Shown: piece by piece, positions 10,284 through 18,749 of the stretch | Position numbering within the stretch: the first letter of the stretch is position 1 | How the letters are laid out: each line of letters begins with the position of its first letter | NCBI RefSeq assembly: GCF_038050405.1 | Contig: NZ_CP150901.1 | Location: forward strand, 1,178,001 to 1,242,000 | Source of the DNA: Paraburkholderia sp. IMGN_8 | GTDB taxonomy: Bacteria > Pseudomonadota > Gammaproteobacteria > Burkholderiales > Burkholderiaceae | Direction of reading: 5' to 3' | DNA: 64,000 nt | The notes under the pieces: generated by a model | Told to the model about the DNA's origin: nothing | Databases searched by the model: none | Seen by the model: only the letters and a program-made list of their open reading frames with translations | Program-made: the position numbers and the translations under genes

Positions 10284-11696
10284 ATGATCCGCCTACGCAA
10301 AGCAAAGATCGTCGCGACCCTCGGCCCCGCGACCTCCGATCTCGAAACGATTACCCAACTTTTTCACGCCGGCGCTGATGTATTCCGGCTGAATTTCAGT
10401 CACGGCTCGCACGAGGACCATCGGCGGCGCTATGAGCTGGTTCGCGAGGTCGAGCGTGCTTCGGGCCGGCCCATTTCGATTCTGGCAGACATGCAGGGAC
10501 CGAAGCTGCGCGTCGGCCCGTTCGCCGAGGGCAAGGTGATGCTCGTGACGGGCGCCGAATTCGCGCTCGACCGGAACCCGGCGGACGGCGACGTCAATCG
10601 CGTATGCCTGCCCCATCCGGAACTCTTCGACGTCGTCGCCGCCGGCCAGTCGCTGCTGCTCGATGACGGCAAACTGCGCCTGGAAGTGCTCGACAACGAC
10701 GGCGAGCGGATCCGTACCCGCGTATTGCACGGAGGAACGCTATCGGATCGAAAAGGGGTGAATGTTCCCGACGCGATACTGCCGATTCCCGTGCTGACCC
10801 AGAAAGACCTGATCGACCTGGAATTTGCATTGTCGCTCGGCGCCGACTGGATTGCGCTGTCGTTCGTACAGCGTCCCGAGGATTTGATCGACGCGCGCGA
10901 ACTCATTGGCGAGCGCGCCGGGCTCATGGTCAAGCTGGAAAAGCCGGCGGCGCTCGATCGGCTCGATGAGATCGTGATTGCGGCCGACGCGGTGATGGTC
11001 GCACGCGGCGACCTGGGCGTCGAGCTTCCGCCCGAACGTGTGCCGGGTGCCCAGAAGCGCATTCTTCGCTCCTGCCGCAGCCACGGCAAGCCGGTGATCA
11101 TTGCGACACAAATGCTCGAATCGATGATTTCAGCGCCAGTGCCTACGCGCGCCGAAGCATCGGACGTCGCGACGGCGATCTACGATGGCGCGGACGCCGT
11201 CATGCTGTCTGCGGAGTCGGCCAGCGGCGGCTTTCCCGTGCAGGCCGTGGCGATGATGGAGCGAATCATCAAGGAGGTCGAACATGACCCGCTCTACCGG
11301 AGCCTGCTCGATGCCCAGCATGAACTTCCGCTGGGCACACCGGGAGACGCCATCTGCGCGGCACTGCGCGATGTCGCGCAGACCATCGCTGCAGTTGCGA
11401 CGGTCACGTACACGACGTCCGGACACACCAGCCTGCGGGCCGCCCGTCAACGTCCGGTCGTGCCGATTCTCAGCATCACGCCGAAGCTGTCGACGGCGCG
11501 GCGTCTTGCGCTGGTGTGGGGCGTGCATTCCACGGTCAGCCCTGACGTCGAATCGGTCGACGAGATGGTGAGTGCCGCGTGCAGCATCGCCGCGAGACAG
11601 GGCTTTGCAAATTCAGGGGACCCGGTGGCGATCGCGGCGGGCATGCCGTTCGGCGAATCTGGTACCACCAATTTGCTGCGAATCGCCAGAGTCTAG
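10284..11696 (+). CDS. pyk: Pyruvate kinase
   Basis: A 470-aa cytoplasmic glycolytic enzyme converting PEP and ADP to pyruvate and ATP. It has the start KIVATLGPATSD, the barrel residues FRLNFSHGSHEDH, the catalytic lysine region MVKLEKPAALDRLDEIV, the metal-binding MVARGDLGVELP, and IATQMLESMI with DGADAVMLSAESA. Length is normal for bacterial Pyk. The ATG follows pntB by 50 bp with no strong ribosome binding site. Its place after pntB suggests it belongs to the oxalate operon, where it could process PEP formed from glyoxylate-derived glycerate; that link is inferred. Confidence 0.95.
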   Translation: MIRLRKAKIVATLGPATSDLETITQLFHAGADVFRLNFSHGSHEDHRRRYELVREVERASGRPISILADMQGPKLRVGPFAEGKVMLVTGAEFALDRNPADGDVNRVCLPHPELFDVVAAGQSLLLDDGKLRLEVLDNDGERIRTRVLHGGTLSDRKGVNVPDAILPIPVLTQKDLIDLEFALSLGADWIALSFVQRPEDLIDARELIGERAGLMVKLEKPAALDRLDEIVIAADAVMVARGDLGVELPPERVPGAQKRILRSCRSHGKPVIIATQMLESMISAPVPTRAEASDVATAIYDGADAVMLSAESASGGFPVQAVAMMERIIKEVEHDPLYRSLLDAQHELPLGTPGDAICAALRDVAQTIAAVATVTYTTSGHTSLRAARQRPVVPILSITPKLSTARRLALVWGVHSTVSPDVESVDEMVSAACSIAARQGFANSGDPVAIAAGMPFGESGTTNLLRIARV

Positions 11697-11951
11697 GCGA
11701 CGCCGCACGCAAGCTGGACGGGTAGACGGAGATAAGTGGCCGGAGCGCTTTCGATCGTGCGCGGGCGCGCTCGCAGTGACTGCAAAGTTTCGAGGATGTA
11801 TTAACGATAGCTAATATGACGCAGAGGAAACTTTAACTTTTGTTAATTGTTGAAGCCGTCCATCATGGTTCAAGCGCCATGACAGTTCAGCCTTGACATG
11901 CAGGTGTTTTGATCAGGCAAGCAAACAAGTCAATAGACGGAGATAGAGAAC
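11697..11951. other. Intergenic region upstream of oxlT, probable promoter
   Basis: This 255-bp spacer contains an AT-rich stretch (about 11806-11850) in otherwise GC-rich DNA and a perfect TTGACA at 11893-11898. No good -10 lies 16-18 bp downstream of it, so the promoter position is uncertain. It probably starts a separate transcript for oxlT. Confidence 0.35.
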
Positions 11952-13277
11952 GTGTTACAGACTGACACAGCCTTCAGCGGCTATACGGCGCGGCGGCATA
12001 ACCGCTGGGTCCAGCTGGCAGCCGGGATCGCCTGCATGGGTCTCATAGCGAACCTTCAATACGCATGGACCCTCTTTGTCGTCCCGATGGATGCCAAACA
12101 TCACTGGGGGCAAGCCGCCATCCAGCTGGCGTTTTCGATTTTCATCGTCACCGAAACCTGGCTGGTGCCTGTCGAGGGTTGGCTCGTCGACAAGTTCGGT
12201 CCTCGTCCTGTCGTCATTGGCGGGTCGATCTGCGCGGGTTTGGGCTGGATTCTCGACGCCTATGCGCCGAATCTGCCGGTGCTCTACGTCGCCGCTGTGA
12301 TTGCCGGTATCGGAGCAGGATGCGTTTACGGCACCTGTGTGGGCACGGCGCTCAAGTGGTTTCCCGACCGGCGCGGTTTGGCCGCCGGTCTGACCGCGGC
12401 GGGCTTCGGCGCCGGCGCCGCGCTGACGGTGATCCCGATCTCCAACATGATCCAGAGCGCCGGGTACGAGCATGCGTTTGTGTTCTTCGGCGTGTTCCAG
12501 GGCGTCTGCATCCTGCTGCTGGCAACCTTGCTGGTGCGCCCGAAGCCGCCGGCGCATGCGGTTGGGGCCAAGCGCATCGTCGCAACGAAGACCGATTACA
12601 CGACGAAGCAGATGATTCGCGCACCGCTTTTCTGGGTGATGTACGCGATGTTCGTGTGCGTCGCGGCAGGCGGCATCATTGCCACTGCGGAGATCGGTCC
12701 GATCGCGAAGGAGTATGGCTTTGCGGCGATGCCGGTCAGCGTGCTGAGCGTGACGTTGCCGCTGCTGACGATGACGCTGTCGATCAACAATATGTGCAAC
12801 GGTTTCACGCGCCCGCTATGCGGTTGGGTCTCCGACCGGATCGGCCGTGAGAACACCATGTTCATGACCTTTATCGGCGAAGCGCTGGCGCTGCTGGGGC
12901 TGATGCACTTCGGTCACAACCCGTACCTGTTCGTGCTGTTTTCCGGACTCGTGTTCCTGTGCTACGGCGACATTTTCTCGAATTTCCCTGCGACGTGTGC
13001 CGACACGTTCGGCGCCAAATACGCGGCGGGCAATGCCGGTACGCTTTATACCGCCAAAGGGACTGCCGCCATGCTGGTGCCTGTGGCTTCGCTGTTGTCC
13101 GCGCACGGTGGATGGAACGCGGTGTTCATCTTCGTTGCGTGTATTTCGTTGATGGCCGGTGTGTCGGCGAAGTTCATCCTGTATCCGATGCGACGCCGCT
13201 GGATTCTGAACTCCGCTGCGCTTAGCACGGCATCGGAAAGCCACTTTCGACCGTCGCCTCTCGGTTCGCATGAGTGA
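11952..13277 (+). CDS. oxlT: Oxalate/formate antiporter-type MFS transporter
   Basis: A 441-aa, twelve-helix MFS protein of the OxlT family, which exchanges oxalate for formate across the inner membrane. The start is a GTG with GGAG (11939-11942) 9 bp upstream. Visible features include RWVQLAAGIACMGLIANLQY in helix 1, ETWLVPVEGWLVDKFGPR in the loop 2-3 motif region, and a second-half motif GWVSDRIGRENT. OxlT uses a lysine in helix 11 for dicarboxylate binding; the segment NAGTLYTAKGTAAML carries a lysine that fits. The position between pyk and the formate dehydrogenase genes supports the assignment: oxalate in, formate handled next door. Confidence 0.9.
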   Translation: MLQTDTAFSGYTARRHNRWVQLAAGIACMGLIANLQYAWTLFVVPMDAKHHWGQAAIQLAFSIFIVTETWLVPVEGWLVDKFGPRPVVIGGSICAGLGWILDAYAPNLPVLYVAAVIAGIGAGCVYGTCVGTALKWFPDRRGLAAGLTAAGFGAGAALTVIPISNMIQSAGYEHAFVFFGVFQGVCILLLATLLVRPKPPAHAVGAKRIVATKTDYTTKQMIRAPLFWVMYAMFVCVAAGGIIATAEIGPIAKEYGFAAMPVSVLSVTLPLLTMTLSINNMCNGFTRPLCGWVSDRIGRENTMFMTFIGEALALLGLMHFGHNPYLFVLFSGLVFLCYGDIFSNFPATCADTFGAKYAAGNAGTLYTAKGTAAMLVPVASLLSAHGGWNAVFIFVACISLMAGVSAKFILYPMRRRWILNSAALSTASESHFRPSPLGSHE

Positions 13278-13301
13278 GCGCTGTTGTAGTAGCGCTCACT
13301 C
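13272..13301 (+). terminator. Perfect 11-bp hairpin at the oxlT stop codon
   Basis: GAGTGAGCGCT (13272-13282) and AGCGCTCACTC (13291-13301) are exact inverted repeats around an 8-nt loop. The left arm includes the oxlT stop. No T-run follows, so this is either a Rho-independent-like 3' stabiliser or a partial terminator ahead of fdsG, 60 bp downstream. Confidence 0.5.
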
Positions 13302-13361
13302 GGCATGCAATGCGGGATCAGAACGTGAAGGCATCCCAAGGCCGCTCTGCAGGAGACTATC

Positions 13362-13832
13362 TTGGCCGGTTCGAATGAGTTGATTGAGCGGCATATCCGC
13401 CGTGGTGGTTCCCTGCTCGCGGTACTGCACGCGATTCAGGATGAACTCGGCTACGTGCCGCCAGACACGGTTGCGCCGCTCGCGCGGGCGATGAACCTGT
13501 CGCGCGCGGAAGTGCACGGCGTCATCACCTACTACCACCACTTCCGCACGCAGCCCGCCGCGCCCGTCACGGTGCAGTTGTGCCGCGCGGAGGCGTGCCG
13601 CAGCATGGGCACCGAAGCGCTCGCGCAACATATCGAGGCGCACACCAGCTGCCGTTTCGATGCGGAGCATCGGCATGACGCGACGGTGGAACTGGAATCG
13701 GTGTATTGCCTCGGCCAATGCGCGCTCTCGCCGGCAATGATGCTCAACGGCACGCTGCACGCGAAAGTCACGCCGCAAAAGTTCGACGCGCTCTTCGCCG
13801 CCGCCAGCAAATGCGTGGAGGTAACGGCATGA
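13362..13832 (+). CDS. fdsG: Formate dehydrogenase gamma subunit (NuoE-like)
   Basis: This 156-aa subunit of the cytoplasmic NAD-dependent molybdenum formate dehydrogenase carries one 2Fe-2S cluster. The start codon is a TTG, supported by AGGAG at 13351-13355 six bases upstream. The thioredoxin-like ferredoxin fold shows its four cysteines as CRAEAC near residue 70 and CLGQC near residue 117. It begins the fds operon and overlaps fdsB by the ATGA junction at 13829-13832. Electrons pass from FdsA through this and FdsB to NAD. Confidence 0.94.
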   Translation: MAGSNELIERHIRRGGSLLAVLHAIQDELGYVPPDTVAPLARAMNLSRAEVHGVITYYHHFRTQPAAPVTVQLCRAEACRSMGTEALAQHIEAHTSCRFDAEHRHDATVELESVYCLGQCALSPAMMLNGTLHAKVTPQKFDALFAAASKCVEVTA

Positions 13833-15385
13833 CGTGCGTTTACGTTCCCCGTGATTCGTCGGCGCTCGCGCTCGGCGCGGACGCACTGGCGCAGGCGATC
13901 GAAACCGAAGCCGCGCGCCGCGGTATTGAAATCGAATTGGTCCGCAACGGTTCGCGCGGCCTGTTGTGGCTCGAACCGCTTGTCGAAGTCGCAACGGCCG
14001 AAGGCCGCATCGGCTATGCGAATGTGGAAGAGACCGACATCGCCTCGCTGTTCGACGCCGGTTTCATCGAAGGCGGCGAGCATGCGCGCCGCGCGGGCGT
14101 TGTCGATGAGATTCCGTATCTGAAGAAACAGCAGCGTCTGACCTTCGCGCGCATCGGCATCACCGATCCGCTGTCCATCGACGACTACGTCGCGCACGGC
14201 GGCCTCGAAGGCTTGCAGCGAGCCCTGAACACCGACGGCGACGCCGCCTGCGAAGCCTTGATCGAATCGGGCCTGCGCGGCCGCGGCGGCGCGGCGTTCC
14301 CGGCCGGCATCAAATGGCGCACGGTGCGCGGCGCGCAAGCGGCGCAGAAATACATCGTCTGCAATGCGGACGAAGGCGATTCCGGCACCTTCTCCGACCG
14401 CCTCGTGATGGAGAGCGATCCGTACGTGCTGATCGAAGGAATGATCATCGCGGGCGTCGTGACCGGCGCGACGGTCGGCTATATCTACGTGCGCAGCGAG
14501 TATCCGCACTCGATCGCGACGCTCGAAGCCGCGATCGCCAAGGCGCGCGCCGCGGGCTGGCTCGGCGACAGCGTGCTCGGCTCGGCGCACCGCTTCGAGC
14601 TGTTCGTCGCGAAAGGCGCGGGCGCCTACGTATGCGGCGAGGAAACCGCGCTGCTCGAATCGCTCGAAGGCAAGCGCGGCATCGTCCGCGCGAAGCCGCC
14701 GGTGCCGGCGCTGGTCGGCTTGTTCGGCCAGCCGACCGTGATCAACAACGTCATCACGCTCGCAACGGTGCCGATCATCTTCGCGCGCGGCGCCGCGTTC
14801 TACAAGGACTTCGGCATGGGCCGCTCGCGCGGCACGCTGCCGTTCCAGCTCGCGGGCAATGTGAAGCAAGGCGGCCTCGTCGAGCTCGCGTTCGGCGTGA
14901 CGCTGCGCGAACTGCTCTACGACTACGGCGGCGGCACGGCAAGCGGGCGGCCGGCGCGCGCCGCGCAAGTCGGCGGTCCGCTTGGCACCTATCTGCCGGA
15001 AAGCCAGTGGGACATTCCGATGGACTACGAGGCGTATGCGGCCGTCGGCGCGGTGGTCGGCCACGGCGGCATCGTCGTGCATGACGACACCTCGAATCTC
15101 GCCGAACTCGCGCAGTATGCGATGCACTTCTGCGCGCTGGAATCGTGCGGCAAATGCACGCCGTGCCGGATCGGCTCGACGCGCGGCGTCGAAGTCATCG
15201 GACGGATTCGCAACGGCGACACCTCGACGCGGCAAGTGCAGCTGCTGCGTGACCTGTGCGACACGATGGTGTCCGGCTCGCTGTGCGCGATGGGCGGCAT
15301 GACGCCGTTCCCGGTGCTGTCCGCGCTCGACCATTTCCCCGAAGATTTCGGCCTCGATCACGCGCCCAAAGCGGCCGCGGCCTGA
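13829..15385 (+). CDS. fdsB: Formate dehydrogenase beta subunit (NuoF-like)
   Basis: A 518-aa diaphorase subunit that reduces NAD with FMN and a 4Fe-4S cluster. An N-terminal thioredoxin-like region (to about residue 100) is followed by the FMN/NADH-binding core with GRGGAAFPAGIKW, CNADEGDSGTFSDR and GAYVCGEETALLESLEG. The cluster motif is CGKCTPCRIG with a fourth cysteine in DTMVSGSLCAMGG. The ATG overlaps the fdsG stop, indicating translational coupling. Length and order match FdsB of Cupriavidus and Rhodobacter. Confidence 0.96.
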   Translation: MTCVYVPRDSSALALGADALAQAIETEAARRGIEIELVRNGSRGLLWLEPLVEVATAEGRIGYANVEETDIASLFDAGFIEGGEHARRAGVVDEIPYLKKQQRLTFARIGITDPLSIDDYVAHGGLEGLQRALNTDGDAACEALIESGLRGRGGAAFPAGIKWRTVRGAQAAQKYIVCNADEGDSGTFSDRLVMESDPYVLIEGMIIAGVVTGATVGYIYVRSEYPHSIATLEAAIAKARAAGWLGDSVLGSAHRFELFVAKGAGAYVCGEETALLESLEGKRGIVRAKPPVPALVGLFGQPTVINNVITLATVPIIFARGAAFYKDFGMGRSRGTLPFQLAGNVKQGGLVELAFGVTLRELLYDYGGGTASGRPARAAQVGGPLGTYLPESQWDIPMDYEAYAAVGAVVGHGGIVVHDDTSNLAELAQYAMHFCALESCGKCTPCRIGSTRGVEVIGRIRNGDTSTRQVQLLRDLCDTMVSGSLCAMGGMTPFPVLSALDHFPEDFGLDHAPKAAAA

Positions 15386-15399
15386 CCCAGGAGCCTCAT

Positions 15400-18357
15400 A
15401 TGTCCGACGTGCCCAACTCCCCTGCCGGTGGCTGCGGTTCCGGCAACTGCGCGTGCAAATCGCAAGCACTGCAGACACAACAACAACGCGCGCCCCGCTC
15501 GTTCTTCGACGACACCGACTACGGCACGCCGCTCCGTCATGCCGACATCGACGTCACGCTCGAAATCGACGGCCAGGCGGTGACGGTGCCGGCCGGCACG
15601 TCGGTGATGCGCGCCGCCGTGGAAGCCGGCGTGAACGTGCCGAAGCTTTGCGCGACCGACTCGCTCGAACCGTTCGGTTCATGCCGCTTGTGCCTGGTCG
15701 AAATCGAAGGCAAGCGCGGCTATCCGGCCTCGTGCACGACGCCGGTCGAAGCCGGCATGAAAGTGCGCACGCAAACCGATCGCCTGCAATCGCTGCGGCG
15801 CAACGTGATGGAGCTGTACATCTCCGATCACCCGCTCGACTGCCTGACCTGCCCCGCCAACGGCGACTGTGAACTGCAGGACATGGCGGGCGTGACCGGC
15901 TTGCGCGAAGTGCGCTACGGCTTCGATGGCGCAAATCACCTGAAGGACAAGAAGGACGAATCGAATCCGTACTTCACATACGACCCGTCGAAGTGCATCG
16001 TCTGCAATCGCTGCGTGCGCGCCTGTGAAGAGACACAAGGCACGTTCGCGCTGACCATCGCCGGGCGCGGCTTCGAGTCGCGCGTCGCGGCCAGCGAAAA
16101 CCAGCCGTTCATGGAATCGGAGTGCGTGTCGTGCGGCGCGTGCGTCGCCGCGTGCCCGACCGCGACCTTGCAGGAAAAATCCGTCATCATGCTCGGCCAG
16201 TCCGAGCATTCGGTGGTCACGACGTGCGCGTATTGCGGCGTCGGCTGCTCGTTCAAGGCGGAGATGAAGGGCAACCAGGTCGTGCGGATGGTGCCGCACA
16301 AGAACGGCCGGGCCAACGAAGGCCACGCCTGCGTGAAGGGCCGCTTCGCATGGGGTTACGCGACCCACAAGGACCGCATCACCAGGCCGATGATCCGCGC
16401 GAAGATCACCGATCCGTGGCGCGAAGTCAGCTGGGAAGAAGCGCTCAGTTACGCGGCCTCGGAGTTCCGCCGCATCCAGGCGAAGCACGGCCGCGATTCG
16501 ATCGGCGGCATTACGTCGTCGCGTTGCACGAACGAAGAAACGTATCTCGTGCAGAAGCTCGTGCGCGCCGCGTTCGGCAACAACAACGTCGACACCTGCG
16601 CGCGCGTGTGCCACTCGCCGACCGGCTACGGCCTGAAGACGACGCTCGGCGAATCGGCCGGCACGCAGACTTTCGCGTCAGTCGATAAAGCCGACGTGAT
16701 CATGGTGATCGGCGCGAATCCGACCGACGGCCATCCGGTGTTCGGCTCGCGGATGAAGCGCCGCATACGCGAAGGCGCGAAGCTGATCGTGGTCGATCCG
16801 CGCCGCATCGATATCGTCGATACGCCGCACGTGAAGGCGTCGCATCATCTGCAACTGCGTCCGGGCACCAACGTCGCGATCATCAACGCGCTCGCGCATG
16901 TGATCGTCACCGAAGGCCTGCTCGACGAAGCCTTCATCGCCGGGCGCTGCGAAACGCGTGCGTTCGAGCAATGGCGGGCATTCGTCGCGCTGCCTGAAAA
17001 TGCGCCGGAAGCCACCGCGGAGCTCACCGGCGTGCCGGCCGAAGAAGTGCGCGCCGCCGCCCGCATTTACGCCACCGGCCACAACGCCGCGATCTACTAC
17101 GGCCTCGGCGTCACCGAGCACGCGCAAGGTTCGACGATGGTGATGGGCATCGCCAACCTCGCGATGGCGACCGGCAACATCGGGCGCGAAGGCGTCGGCG
17201 TGAATCCGCTGCGCGGCCAGAACAACGTGCAGGGTTCGTGCGACATGGGCTCGTTCCCGCACGAACTGCCCGGCTATCGTCACATCAGCGATCCGATCAC
17301 GCGCGCGCTGTTCGAAGAAGCATGGAACGTCACGTTGCAACCGGAACCGGGCCTGCGCATTCCCAACATGTTCGACGCCGCGGTGCATGGCACCTTCAAG
17401 GGCCTGTACTGCCAGGGCGAGGATATCGTGCAGTCCGATCCGAACACACATCATGTGTCGGCGGCGCTGTCGTCGATGGAATGCATCGTCGTGCAGGACA
17501 TTTTCCTCAACGAGACCGCGAAGTATGCGCACGTGCTGTTGCCGGGTTCGTCGTTCCTCGAAAAGGACGGCACCTTCACCAACGCGGAACGCCGCATCTC
17601 GCGCGTGCGCAAGGTGATGCCGCCGGTGCCGGGCTACGCCGACTGGGAAGTCACGGTGCTGCTCGCGCGCGCGCTCGGCTATGAGATGGACTATGCGCAC
17701 CCGTCCGAAATCATGGACGAGATCGCCCGTCTCACGCCGACCTTCCACGGCGTTTCGTACAAAAAGCTCGACGAGCTCGGCAGCATCCAGTGGCCCTGCA
17801 ACGAGAACGCGCCCGACGGCACGCCGACCATGCACATCGACACCTTCGTGCGCGGCAAGGGCAAGTTCGTGATTACGAAGTTCATCGCAACGCCTGAAAA
17901 GGTCACGCGCAAGTTCCCGCTGCTGCTCACCACGGGCCGCATCCTGTCGCAGTACAACGTCGGCGCGCAGACGCGCCGCACCGAAAACTCGCGCTGGCAC
18001 GACGAAGACCGTCTGGAACTGCATCCGCACGACGCGGAAGAACGCGGCATCAAGACCGACGACTGGGTCGGCATCGAATCGCGCGCGGGCCAGACCGTGT
18101 TGCGCGCGAAGGTGACCGAGCGGATGCAGCCGGGTGTCGTCTACACGACGTTCCACTTCCCCGAATCGGGTGCGAACGTGATCACCACCGATAGCTCGGA
18201 CTGGGCCACCAACTGCCCGGAATACAAGGTTACCGCGGTGCAGGTGATGCCGGTCGAACAGCCGTCGCAGTGGCAGCAGGAGTATTCGCGCTTCAACACC
18301 GAGCAGCTCGATCTGCTGAAGCAGCGTGAGTTGGCCAATGCAACGTCGGGTAAGTGA
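15400..18357 (+). CDS. fdsA: Formate dehydrogenase alpha subunit, molybdenum catalytic chain
   Basis: A 985-aa catalytic subunit oxidising formate to CO2. In order it has a Cys-rich tip (GGCGSGNCACKS), a NuoG-like 2Fe-2S domain (CATDSLEPFGSCRLCLVEIEG), a His-Cys cluster (DHPLDCLTCPANGDCELQ), two 4Fe-4S ferredoxin motifs (CIVCNRCVRAC, CVSCGACVAACP), a further 4Fe-4S site (CAYCGVGC), then the molybdopterin domain. The molybdenum ligand is C404 in ARVCHSPTGYG, with its neighbouring histidine. An AGGAG site precedes the ATG. Being a bis-MGD enzyme it needs an FdsC/FdhD sulfurtransferase, which is not encoded next to it here. Confidence 0.97.
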   Translation: MSDVPNSPAGGCGSGNCACKSQALQTQQQRAPRSFFDDTDYGTPLRHADIDVTLEIDGQAVTVPAGTSVMRAAVEAGVNVPKLCATDSLEPFGSCRLCLVEIEGKRGYPASCTTPVEAGMKVRTQTDRLQSLRRNVMELYISDHPLDCLTCPANGDCELQDMAGVTGLREVRYGFDGANHLKDKKDESNPYFTYDPSKCIVCNRCVRACEETQGTFALTIAGRGFESRVAASENQPFMESECVSCGACVAACPTATLQEKSVIMLGQSEHSVVTTCAYCGVGCSFKAEMKGNQVVRMVPHKNGRANEGHACVKGRFAWGYATHKDRITRPMIRAKITDPWREVSWEEALSYAASEFRRIQAKHGRDSIGGITSSRCTNEETYLVQKLVRAAFGNNNVDTCARVCHSPTGYGLKTTLGESAGTQTFASVDKADVIMVIGANPTDGHPVFGSRMKRRIREGAKLIVVDPRRIDIVDTPHVKASHHLQLRPGTNVAIINALAHVIVTEGLLDEAFIAGRCETRAFEQWRAFVALPENAPEATAELTGVPAEEVRAAARIYATGHNAAIYYGLGVTEHAQGSTMVMGIANLAMATGNIGREGVGVNPLRGQNNVQGSCDMGSFPHELPGYRHISDPITRALFEEAWNVTLQPEPGLRIPNMFDAAVHGTFKGLYCQGEDIVQSDPNTHHVSAALSSMECIVVQDIFLNETAKYAHVLLPGSSFLEKDGTFTNAERRISRVRKVMPPVPGYADWEVTVLLARALGYEMDYAHPSEIMDEIARLTPTFHGVSYKKLDELGSIQWPCNENAPDGTPTMHIDTFVRGKGKFVITKFIATPEKVTRKFPLLLTTGRILSQYNVGAQTRRTENSRWHDEDRLELHPHDAEERGIKTDDWVGIESRAGQTVLRAKVTERMQPGVVYTTFHFPESGANVITTDSSDWATNCPEYKVTAVQVMPVEQPSQWQQEYSRFNTEQLDLLKQRELANATSGK

Positions 18358-18365
18358 GGCAAGCC

Positions 18366-18602
18366 ATGGATGACCAGAACCTGATCGACATGGCGAACCG
18401 GATCGGCGAGTTCTTCGAGTCGATGCCGGACCGCGAAGAGGCGCTGGCCGGCATCGCCGATCATATTCACCGCTTCTGGGAGCCGCGCATGCGGCGCGCG
18501 TTGCTGGCAGTGCTCGATACGCCGAACAATGAGGCGTTGTGCCAGATCGCGCGTGAGGCGCTGGCGGGCCATCGCGCTTGGTTGACGCCCGTTCGAGCAT
18601 AA
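18366..18602 (+). CDS. fdsD: Formate dehydrogenase delta subunit
   Basis: This 78-aa all-helical protein matches the FdsD family, which assists assembly or stability of the FdsABG complex. Recognisable parts are MANRIGEFFESMPDREEA and HIHRFWEPRMRRALL. The ATG at 18366 lies 8 bp after the fdsA stop. In the usual order fdsG-B-A-C-D the fdsC gene would stand between fdsA and fdsD; here it is absent, and the junction shows no leftover sequence. Confidence 0.92.
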   Translation: MDDQNLIDMANRIGEFFESMPDREEALAGIADHIHRFWEPRMRRALLAVLDTPNNEALCQIAREALAGHRAWLTPVRA

Positions 18603-18749
18603 GCGGCGAAGCCTGCGGCGGCGTCGCATGCGCCCGCGATACGGCGCACGGTGATGACGCCCCGCTGGGAAAAATTCGCATCGTCGGAGTCGAAACGGAT
18701 GTCGATTTCGACGCGACAGCGTTCGTGACTTCAAAACAGGAGGAGACAG

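Noticed and set aside
13532..15478. 648-codon open frame antisense to fdsG and fdsB
   Set aside because: Shadow frame with repetitive Arg/Ala/Asp composition.
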